Assembly: GCA_043228905.1 (NCBI GenBank)
Contig: JBHGNT010000003.1
Coordinates: 21,452,001 to 21,516,000, forward strand
Reading direction: 5' to 3'
Length of the DNA stretch: 64,000 bases
Source: Azolla caroliniana
Taxonomy: Eukaryota; Polypodiophyta
A program made the translations under genes and the position numbers. Below are positions 34,994 to 44,281 of this stretch, piece by piece. Each line of letters begins with the position of its first letter. Positions within the stretch are counted from its first letter, which is position 1. The notes below the pieces were generated by a model. The model was not told the DNA's origin and made no database searches. It was given only the letters and a program-made list of their open reading frames with translations.

Positions 34994-35510
34994 GGAGTGA
35001 TGATGGTGGGGGGACAGAAGCAAATCATAAGGGGATGAGGAACCATTCTTCACTTGTTTTTGTTGTTATTTGTATAGGTCAGAGGGATTCGGCGAGATGG
35101 TGGATGTGGTTTGATTGAAGCAATTTCTCTGTTTTTAGGAGTGACGATGGTGTGGGGGAACGAAGCAAATCATGAGGGGATGAGGAACAATTTCTCATTT
35201 TTGTTGATTCATTGCACAAGACATTGGTGGTATTCGGCGAGATGGTGGATGTGGACTAAAGGAAGCAATGTGTCTGTTTTAGGAGTGGTGATGGTGGGGG
35301 GGATCGAAGCAGCTCATGAGGGGATGAGGATTTTTTTTACTTATTTTGTTGTTAATTCCACAGGACATTGGTGGCATTCAGCGAGATGGTGGAGGTGGAT
35401 TGAATGAAGCAATTTGGTTGTTTTTAGGAGTGATGATGGTGAGGGGGCCGAAGCACATCATGAAGGGAGAGTGAATCAGTTGTGGGGATCGAAGCAAATG
35501 GGGTGAGAGG
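34994..35510 (+). repeat. 144-bp tandem repeat (about 3.5 copies)
   Basis: Copies begin GGAGTGATGATGGTG (with changes) at 34994, 35138, 35282 and 35427. The spacings are 144, 144 and 145. Shared blocks include GGGGATGAGGA and GGCGAGATGGTGGATGTGG. Because 144 is a multiple of three, an open frame persists through the copies (35111-35407), but the composition does not look like a real protein. Confidence 0.92.
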
Positions 35511-35942
35511 TGGAGATTAGTATAGTACATTTCATTTTCATGGTCTGTTTTTTTTCTCCCCAACAGTTTTTACAAATGCTGGAATCAGTTCAAATCTGTT
35601 TGCAACCTGTTTCAGTTGGGATGGTGAATCTTCTTACAGCTCCACACCTGACACATATGATTGGAAAGACGGAGGACATGGAATATCATGTGAAATATAA
35701 GTTTTCTATGGAGTTTTGTTCTAAGAGCCCAAAATTTTGTTTTCTGCAGTAGATCACTAGAATCAATGCTGTGTTTTATGGCTGTTTTTTTTTCCCAACA
35801 GTTTTTACAAATGCTAGAATCAGTTCAGATATACTGGTGGAGATGAAACAATATTATGTACTATTTGTATATTGCCTTCGGGCTTTTTATTAATACCAAT
35901 GGAGCATATGTTTTATGGTAAAAAAAATAAAAAAATAAAAAA

Positions 35943-36188
35943 ATATCCACAATGAGATATATATACATCTCATGTGCAAAGGTGCACATGTGTGAGTAGA
36001 ATATAGGTACTAATGTGTAAGTCCTATATTAAATGTACTTAGGAGTGGAGGATCTAGAATATCCCACTTAAGTACAAGGTCCTATTTAAGGCGTTATAGT
36101 CAACACTTCTAACTAGATTCTATCTAGGTAGCTACGAAGTTACATTGTTGACTAACTAACTAAACTAAATTGAGCTTGATCTCTCAAC
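35943..36188 (-). repeat. C3 3' LTR (left end uncertain)
   Basis: On the minus strand this begins TGTTGAGAGATCAAGC just after the polypurine tract GAGGGGGCG. Its other end lies close to the LINE L3 poly(A) tail and I could not fix it. Confidence 0.6.
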
Positions 36189-37680
36189 ACGCCCCCTCAA
36201 GCTCAAGTGCGAGGCGTCCGACATCCGCTTTGGCTTTCGTCGGTTTCGTGTGCCTCCGTCCGGCCTTCGGCTTTCTTCATCGTGGCAATCTCGGTTCCTC
36301 CCCCTCAAACCGATGACGAAGGCTTGTAGTGTGTGGGCGAAGGTCGGCTACTTCCACCCATCGTGGGTTACGAACCACTTCGGTGGAGCTCTTGGGCTCT
36401 TGCTCGACTGCTACCTTCATCGCGAAGGCGTAATGATGGGCCATATACTCGTTGTAGCCGAGCCGAGTGACGAGATTCTTCTCTCTAGAAGAGCGTCGAA
36501 GTTTTTCGCTCGTCGATGTGAGTGCCTTCTTTACTCCGGGTGTCCGCATGATGGGTACACCGAACTCACTGTCTAGTGAGGGAGCCGATCTATCCGAATC
36601 ATTGTTGTTGGGGTGGTCGACTTCGTATTCGGGCATCTTACCTTTGCCTTTGTCCAAGTTCGTACTTGGCCGCAACGTGCTTGGGTCACGTGGGGGCTCT
36701 TGTGGCCCACTAGGCTTTGCCGTAATCGGACTTTCTTCGAACATGTGTTCGAAGCGATCTCCATCTTCTACCTCTTGTTCGGCGGATTCCGGGTCGAGGG
36801 GAGTCGGAGTCGTAGTTGTCTCTAGCGTGTGTACCAGGATGCAGATTCGTCGAAGACTACGTCTCGACTTACCCGAACCGTTCAGGTAGAAGGGTTGTAG
36901 CACTTGTATGCCTTCTTCTCGGATGAGTATCCTATGAGGATACATTCCTCCGACTTTGCGTCGGGCTTCTGTCGTTGTTCATTCGGGATGCGTACATTCA
37001 CAATGCTTCCGAACACCTTGAGGTGCGACAGGATCAACTTCCTTCCGACGAGGAGCTCGTATGGAGTTAGCTTATGCACTCCATTAGTGGTGCATTGATT
37101 CATGAGATAGACGGCCGTGGATGCCACTTCGGCCCAATAGAAATTCGACATGTGCTTCTCATGCATCATGCGTGCTACCTCGAGTATTTGCCAATTTTGC
37201 CTTTCGGCGACTCCATTTTGTTGGGGTGTGTGTCGGCACGAGAATTTTCTCCGAATGCCTTCACTTTGGAGGTAGGAGGTGAATTTGTTGGAGAAGTACT
37301 CCTTTCCTCCATCCGATCGTAGGCATTGAATGTGCCGACTGGTTTCTTTTTCGACTTGCCCCTTGAGCTTTTGGAAGTGGTAGAACACTTCGCTTTTCTT
37401 CTTCATCGGGTAGATCCACGCGTAGCGCGAGTAGTCGTCGATGAAGGTTACGTAGTATCGGCATCCACCGATCGTTGGCGTTTGAGCCGGTCCCCATACA
37501 TCCGAGTGTATGACGTCATGGAGGCCTTTGCGCACGTGGCTCTCCTTCAGGAATGGGAGTCGATGTTGTTCGCCGAGTTGACACGCTTTGCATACTCGGT
37601 CAACTCATTTTGACTCGAATGTCGGAAGTCCGATGATGACTCCCTTGGTTTGCATCGGTGTGAAAATCGGTATGCATAAC
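36189..37680 (-). pseudogene. Copia element C3, integrase and start of reverse transcriptase
   Basis: On the minus strand the integrase reads 37535-36882 with all three catalytic residues in place: HSDVWGPAQ, RSDGGKEYFS and QNGVAERQN. Pre-integrase sequence extends right to about 37680. The frame then passes into a linker and the first part of reverse transcriptase (LVTRLGYNEYMAHHYA) and stops at about 36280, close to the polypurine tract, so nearly all of reverse transcriptase and RNase H is deleted. The gag side is lost to C4. Confidence 0.87.
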
Positions 37681-37689
37681 ATGGTTGCA

Positions 37690-37999
37690 TCAGTGTGAAA
37701 ACCAAAGAGGCCTTTAGAAAATTCCTCGTAAGGGAATAATTTTGGGAGTTTGTGTAGTAGGCTCATTTATGAGCAGTCAAGTATTGTCAATACTTGTGTT
37801 AGCCCGATTGTCAGGGCTTGTATATAAGGTGCTCACCGAGCACGAAGTATGTACAGAACAGATTGAGTATTATTTTGAATTAAGTTTCTGTGTTCTCTCT
37901 CTCTGTCTCTCCCGCGTACTGTGTATATTCAAGCTCTCCATTAAACCTGTGTATTTTTTGTGTTCGGTTTTCTATTGCTTCCGCACACTATTTTTTACA
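37690..37999 (+). repeat. C4 5' LTR (left end uncertain)
   Basis: The 3' half matches the C1 LTR (CAGATTGAGTA, CTCTCCATTAAACCTG, TTGCTTCCGCAC) and ends TTTTTTACA just before the primer site. A TATATAAGG box lies near 37821-37829. The start was not resolved. Confidence 0.75.
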
Positions 38000-38011
38000 T
38001 GGTATCAGAGC
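38000..38011 (+). other. C4 primer-binding site (tRNA-iMet)
   Basis: TGGTATCAGAGC directly after the LTR. Confidence 0.93.
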
Positions 38012-38083
38012 GCGAGGGTTGAGAACCTCTACAACCGACATAGCTTGAAAAGAAAACTAACCAAGAAGAACAGGGAAAACAAA

Positions 38084-38977
38084 ATGGATAGAGGCATGGC
38101 TAGCTCGCTTCCTATCGAGAAGCTTGACAGAAACAACTACGCGTCTTGGTCCTACCAGATGCACCAGTACTTGCTCGGGCACGGTTACTGGAGCTATGTT
38201 GACGGAGCAAATGACACAGCACCCGAATCGACACATAGAGATTTCCCGGTGTGGGAACAGTCGGCGAGTAGAGTACTGTACTGCTTCGCGTCTTGTGTGG
38301 GCGAACAACTCCTGAGCTATATTCGGGATGCGAAAATGCCAAAGGATGCTTGGGGAAATCTGAAGAAGATCTTCGCCGCAAGCACCATAGCCAGGAAGCT
38401 TCAACTTACGACAATGCGACTTGTCGGTGGTTGATTACACCTCGAAGATCAAAGAGATATACGACTCCTTAGCCTCTATCGATGTGAACATCGAGGAAGG
38501 TGAGATGGTGCAGATCTGTCTCGGGGGACTGGCATCGAAGTTCGGAACATTCCGAACTGCTGTGTGTACATGGGAGAATACGCCGTCGTTTTTCGACTTA
38601 CAGTCGATGCTCCTTATAAAGGAGAACCACCACAGAGGGAGATAGGTCCCGTGGTCGTGGCGGATGAGGCGAGTCGGTGCGCAATGGAGGCGGCCGACGG
38701 GATCAAGGAAGAAGGCACCGAAGTGATGCCGACAACAATTCTGAACCCTCCGGAAACAGGGGGAGTTGAGGTGACAAGAACCGGCAAGGGAAATCCACCG
38801 CAGAATGTTGGTACTATGGCAAGAAAGGCCACAGGGAGAGCGGGTGCTAGAAAAAGCGCGCCGATTCGGAAAGAACCGGGTCTGGATCAGATTCCGGACA
38901 GACCGACAAAGGAAATCTGCAGTGATTGCACTACACCGAAGGATTCGGAAAAGCCGGAAAAGGGTCAGTCTTCGTGA
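38084..38977 (+). pseudogene. C4 copia gag (frame-broken)
   Basis: The start is MDRGMASSLPIEKLDRNNYASW at 38084, and the frame is lost near 38430. Gag continues in other frames (MSVVDYTSKIKEIYDSL, then ICLGGLASKFG), and the zinc knuckle near 38805-38870 reads CWYYGKKGHRESGC, where the second zinc-binding cysteine is Tyr. About 40 bases of coding sequence appear to be missing at the first frame break compared with C1. Confidence 0.87.
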
Positions 38978-39321
38978 CGAGACACGAAGCAAACTTGATG
39001 AAGAAGATCACCCTGAAGTCGGACGAGGTGTGGTACGTCGACTCCGGTGCGTCAAACCACATGACGTGCCACAAGGAGTGGTTCTTGTACCTGGAAAAAC
39101 CGATGCAACCGGGAGTAATCTCAACCAGAGACGACACTCCGCATCCGATCGCGAATGTCGGTGAAGTTCCCTTGAGCCATGTCGGGCAGAAAGGGAAACT
39201 TATGAACGTGTTACACGTCCCAACAATCACGAAGAATCTGGTGTTGGTCGGGCAGATCGTCGACCAAGGGATGCAAGTCTGGTTCACGTATCTTGGGTGC
39301 TTCATTGAGGAAGAAGGCTGA
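38926..39321 (+). pseudogene. C4 copia protease
   Basis: WYVDSGASNHMT keeps the active-site DSG, followed by LSHVGQKGKLMNVLHVPTI and VGQIVDQGMQV. A TGA at 39319-39321 ends the frame, and the pre-integrase part continues in the same frame from 39328. Confidence 0.9.
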
Positions 39322-39327
39322 GTTATT

Positions 39328-40284
39328 GTGCAAGGGCACAAGGATGGGAGGATGTTTATCCTCGACTCTAGCGACGGTGGCACCACAATGTTCGCAAAGG
39401 GACAAAAAGTCGGGTCGGATATCGACTTATGGCACAAGCAGATAGGCCACGTCAACTATCAACGGCTTCAGGACGTGCAATCGAAACAAGTTGTGTTCAG
39501 ATTGCCCAAATTTAGTGGCCGGAAGGCACAAATTTGTGAAGCTTGCCAGCTAGGGAAGCAACACCGACTTCCTTTCCCTAATGAGTGTAACCGGAGCTGG
39601 AACAAGCTCGACTTGATACATTCCGTAGTATGGGGGACGACGTAGAACGTTAGTCTTGGCAGGAGTCGATATTTTGTCTCCTTCATCGACGACTATACGC
39701 GACACACGTGGATCTACCTTATTGAGAAGAAGAGTGAAGTCTTTGACTGTTTCCGGGACCTCAAAGGGTTCGTGGAAACGGAAACAAGACGAAATATCAA
39801 GTGCTTCCGGTCGGATGGTGGAAAAGAGTACTTTTCCAGTCAATTCAACGGCTATCTGCAACAGATGGGAATTCGGCGCGAATTAAGTTGTAGATACACG
39901 CCAAAGCAAAACGGCGTGGACGAGAGGAAGAACCGGTGAATTGTAGAAGCGGCACGGGCAATGCTGGAAGAAAACAGCTTGCCCAAGTTCTGTTGGGCCG
40001 AGGTAGTACGAACCGCGATATACATCCAGAATCAGATCAGAGATAAAGTGTCGGCGCATGAGCAATATTTTGGAAGGAAGTCAAATCTGCGACACTTGAG
40101 AGTTTTCGGTAGCATTGCGTATGTGCATGTGCCGAAGGAGAAACGGAGGAGGTTGGACGTGAAAGCTGAGAAGTGTATCTTGGTCGGCTATTCGGACGAG
40201 CAGAAGGGTTATAAGTGTTATAACCCTCGCACCAAACAAGCGCGCATGAGCCGCGACATTGTGTTTGACGAGTCCGCGTCCTAG
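39328..40284 (+). pseudogene. C4 copia integrase with lost catalytic residues
   Basis: The GAG-pre-integrase and zinc region (WHKQIGHVNYQRLQ, CEACQLGKQHRLPF) is followed by the core. The first catalytic Asp of HSDVWG reads HSVVWG (Asp to Val), the second survives in RSDGGKEYF, and the third motif QNGVAER reads QNGVDER (Glu to Asp). Stops lie near 39644 and 39938, the C-terminal part has HLRVFGSIAYVHVP, and the frame ends at 40284. Confidence 0.9.
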
Positions 40285-41282
40285 TACCTGCCTCCGACTC
40301 CAGACCTCACCTCTAATCTGAGTTCTGACGATGAGGTTAGTGAGGCTGAGATACCTCCGGATGAGCCTGAAATCGGGACCCGCGAAGAGAGTCTGATTTC
40401 GTTTAAGTTAAGTGGATCGGATGGACGACTGAGTCGGTTCGACCAATCCGATAAAGAGCCGGCGAGTAGTGGAGACTCGGCCGTGCATTCCCTGAGCAGG
40501 AAGCCTAGGAGACGGCTTACGCGCAAGGAAAAAGGGAAGAAGAAGGTGTCAGATTACGGCTCAGATAAGAACGAGTTGAATCGACACGAGTTCAACTCTG
40601 AGGGAAGTGATGACGGGTCTTCGAGAGCGAAGTCCGCGTTGGCTAAGATAGCCTCAACATTGGCTAATGAGCAATTGCGCCGATCTACCTACCAGAAGAA
40701 CCTTGTTGTGTGGTTCGGATACAATGAGTACATGGTGCATCACTATGCGTACATGACCCGTGTAGCGGAAGTGCGTGAGCCGGAGAGCTACGCAGAAGCG
40801 GCGAAGGATGCAAATTGGCGCGCCGCATTGGAGGAAGGGATGCGCACATTAGCGGAGAATGAAACCTGGGACCTGGTTGACGCACCTAAAGGTGTGAAGC
40901 CGATCGGATGTAGGTGGATATTCAAGGTCAAGTACAACATTGATGGCTCGGTCAACCGATACAAGGCCCGGTTAGTAGCGAAAGGCTACGCACAGAAACA
41001 CGGCATCGACTATGATGAGACATTTGCGCTGGTCGCGAAGATGACGACCGTCCGTGTTTTGCTCGCGGTAGCTGTGGCGAAGGGGTGGCACTTACATCAG
41101 ATGGATGTAAAGAATGCATTCCTGCAAGGTGAGCTTCAAGAACAGGTGTACATGGTTCAACCCCCCGGATTTCACTCCGGAACGAACACTTCGGCGGTGT
41201 GCCGATTGAAGAAGTCCCTTTACGGACTAAAGCAAGCCCCACATGCCTGGAACGCGAAGATCACACAACGATTTTTTACAAT
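40285..41282 (+). pseudogene. C4 copia reverse transcriptase, truncated
   Basis: The reading from 40483 covers a hydrophilic linker and the conserved start ([62 protein letters not shown]). It stops being copia-like at about 41275, before the YVDD box. The remainder of reverse transcriptase, RNase H and the 3' LTR are absent, so C4 was cut by a deletion or rearrangement. Confidence 0.9.
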
Positions 41283-41877
41283 ATAAGGCCTCAAGGTGAC
41301 AATAAGTTTTTGTGAGCTTTGTAGATATTTTTTTAAAGATTCTGGCCCACAAGATTCCTTTACTAGTCGATCTTCAGAAAGGTACACTTTACGTACCCCC
41401 TTCGAGCACTCTATCATTACAAGAATGTTGGCTGAATCTGAATCTTCGTAGTCAAATTGTAGAATACGGCCATACATAAATGCGGTGTCATTTTCAAGCT
41501 AACCGTCGCCCTTCTTCTTTGCTGTATAAAGCACGACTTTTTTCTTGGAGTCGACGTATTGCATACACCATTCCTTGTCCCTTAGATCACAATCAACAAG
41601 GTCCTCACCACCAGTAGATGCTAACATTTTCTTTTGGCTGACATCATCGGATGGTTGAGATTTTGTCTCCTCGTTGAAGAGAAGCTTTTTTCCTCTCTTC
41701 ATGTTCCGAGGAACTATTAGTTTCTGGGTCTCAATTGGAGAGCCTTGAATCCAGAGCTTTATTTTCTTCACAGGTCGGTCTGGCAAGTTCTCAAACGACC
41801 TATTTAAGAAAGGACGTGTGAAAATATAAGTTAGGTGGTTGCCTACATTAAGGTTGTATATTAAAATATACATAAGT
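41220..41877 (-). pseudogene. Unrecognised ORF pair
   Basis: Two neighbouring minus-strand open stretches, 41873-41499 and 41477-41220, are separated by one stop and lie in nearly continuous sequence. The first is Lys-rich with PVKKIKLWIQGSPIE, KEWCMQYVDSKKKV; the second has RILQFDYEDSDSANILVMIEC and VRKVYLSEDRL. I do not recognise a family. The left end runs into C4 reverse transcriptase sequence, so the last ~60 bases are a shadow. It could be a host gene exon or part of another transposon. Confidence 0.4.
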
Positions 41878-42289
41878 AGATCAAGACAAAAACTAATAGG
41901 CGATTTGTGCTAAACTATAAATATCAATCATACTTTGAGTGAACATGATAGTCCTTTATTCGGAATTTAAATCTAGTAAGGGCTATTCAACTTCGAAAAT
42001 TATATATCTTAATAATTATACAAGGATATGTATCATATTGAAGGGTAGGTATGACTTATATTGATTCCATATCCATATTGTAGAGAATTTTAATACGACA
42101 GACTTAAATTTGGTATCATAAAGGTAATTCATGGGTTATTTTCTATTATTTTAAGCTATTATAGGTCATAAAACCTTTTTAAGTAAGGCTGCTAGTTGTT
42201 ACAAAATATAGCAAATGTCACTAAAAAAGTCTGAATTGGACATAAATTTGGTATCTTTTCACACATATACTATTTTGTTCCCCCAAAGA

Positions 42290-43004
42290 CACAATATTCC
42301 TTTTTAGCGTGCGTGTAGAATAAGGCGGGACCACGAGGGTCTTGGACTAGGGAGTAGATGAGAAGACGGGCATGAGCAAAGTGGAAGAGATTAACACGGT
42401 AAAGAAAGTAGAAAGAGACAAGATTTAAGAAGTTACGTATATTATGGCATGAAAGTCTCAATGCGATTACAACCGTGGCCGCGTGGGCCAGACTCAAGAC
42501 ATAAGTAGAATGTAAACCCTACTAGGATAAGTAAAGAAAGAAATGAAGAAACCCTAAACTGAATAGATACTCTTGACCTAAGTGGTATACCTTTCCTTAC
42601 TCAAAATAGGCAACCCCTCAATGATGCCCCTTCCTCTCCTTTTATAGCATAAGGAGAGGAAGTCGTTACAAAAAAGAGAGACTAAATATCCCCTTCATTC
42701 AATGGGGGATATTTACTTAGATTCTTGGAAGAGGGATTGATGGGGCCTTAACTCCCACTCCTCGCACATACTACTATGCCCATTACTCACCTCGTACTCC
42801 TATGTACCCCTCTCTTTCTCATGTGGATGTGCACGTAAGTGCACATCACATTTACATTTTAGGAATCTTGTGGTGCATTTCTTACAATTTACATTTGTTC
42901 TTATTAATATTTTACAAATACATCATGTGCGTGTGCAACGTTGCACACCCCGGTTTTGCTCACTCCGCTCGGTTTTCTCCCTATGGAAGAAAATCTTCAC
43001 GACA
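42290..43004 (-). repeat. Solo LTR related to the TR-GAG element LTR
   Basis: On the minus strand this matches the 49793-50520 LTR along its length: start TGTCGTGAAGATTTTC, GTGCAACGTTGCAC, the inverted repeat AAATATCCCC/GGGGATATTT (about 42684-42714), a TATAAAAGG box, and TCCAAGACCCTCGTGGTCCC near the end. There is no internal element sequence on either side. The left end is approximate. Confidence 0.82.
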
Positions 43005-43005
43005 A

Positions 43006-43250
43006 TGCCGTATCGAGTTACTGTATAAAACACAAAATTTAAACAGGAACTTCGCCGTATCGAGTTCTTGTATGAAACACAAAATTTAAACAAGACCTCG
43101 ATACGGCGTATCGAGTTCCTGTGTAAAACACAAACTTTAAACAGGAACTCGAAACACAAAATTTAAACAGGAACTCGATACGGCGTATTGAATTCCTGTA
43201 TAAAAGACAAACTTTAAACTAGAACTCGATATGGTGTATTGAGTTCTTGA
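43006..43250. repeat. ~50-bp tandem repeat, each unit a hairpin
   Basis: Units start at about 43010, 43058, 43108, 43185 and 43236 with spacings of 48, 50, 77 and 51. Each unit has GTATCGAGTTCCTGT and its complement ACAGGAACTCGATAC around an AT-rich loop. The array follows directly after the solo LTR. Confidence 0.88.
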
Positions 43251-43469
43251 GTGCTAAAACATATTTACAAAAATGTCCGGACTGCCAGGCGCTTACCTGG
43301 ATTCTTGGCACTCAATTTTCTTCGAAGACATGATTCATGTTGTCGATGCTTAGGGGGAGATGACAATTTGGTGTTGCGTGCTATGGGCTCTTTGTGCTTT
43401 GTCTGCTCTGTGTTCTCGTGTGCTTTGTTCTGCGTGTGTGCTTCGTGTGATTGAGATACGAGGAGGTCT

Positions 43470-44280
43470 TCCTATTTATAGGGATTGACCACAGTGGTTG
43501 TAGTAACCACAATCATTTTAACCAGGGTTGGCAAGCTTAAGGTTAGTTAGTTAGACCTAAGAAAGAGTTACTTTATTTAGTACATAATCTGGAATGTACC
43601 AATCACTCTCTAATGGATTTGAATTAAATGATGCTTATGAATGCATCAATGATGAAATACTCAAACTAACATATTAATGATTATTTTATAGTCAAACTAA
43701 CATACAATGACTATGCATGTCATGAAGGAAACAATTATAGAGGTTCATGAATGAACCAATGATTGAATACTCAAAGCAACATTTTTATGACTCTCAAATG
43801 CTTTGTATAAAAGATATGGCCATGAATAAACGAATGATTGAAAAGGCTTATATTTAAAATGATGGGCATGAATGAACCAATGATTGAGAAGTTCTATATT
43901 AAATATGGGTGCCATTAATTAACCAATGATTTTAACTTTAAACCAACATATATATGGCTTGATAATGATTGTAATTATATTATACTTCATGGGTAAAGTA
44001 AATTTAATTTAAATTATATATTATAGGATTAATAAGGTATAAAATATAATTGATTCAACTTTATACTGACTAGTTTAAGTAATTATTAATATGTTGAATA
44101 AAATTATTATATTAAAAATAATATCTTTATTTATTGTATTAATATAATATTAAATAATATAGACATTATATTGAGGGAGCTTCTGTTTAGAGAGGAGTTT
44201 ATGTTTAGAGAGGGGAGGAGCTTATCAGTTTTTTATATTAGCCCAAGGACAACTTAAAGAGCTTTGTGTGGATCTTAAGC
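43470..44280. repeat. AT-rich spacer with degenerate CATGAATGAACCAATGATTGA repeats
   Basis: Between about 43625 and 43940 several diverged copies of ATGAACCAATGATTGAA occur at irregular spacing. The remainder to 44280 is AT-rich with no gene seen. Confidence 0.6.
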
Positions 44281-44281
44281 C

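Larger units (their letters stand above)
34171..35942 (+). mobile_element. LINE L3, 3' end with poly(A)
   Basis: On the plus strand this holds the LINE C-terminal zf-RVT-like region (34200-34744), a long 3' region with a 144-bp tandem repeat, a duplicated block around 35545 and 35783 (CCCAACAGTTTTTACAAATG), and an A-rich tail (about 35921-35942). Everything 5' of the zf-RVT-like region is missing, the 5' truncation usual for LINEs. Confidence 0.78.

Noticed and set aside
35111-35407. 98-residue ORF across the 144-bp repeat
   Set aside because: It stays open because the repeat length is a multiple of three; it lies in a LINE 3' region and shows no protein-like conservation.
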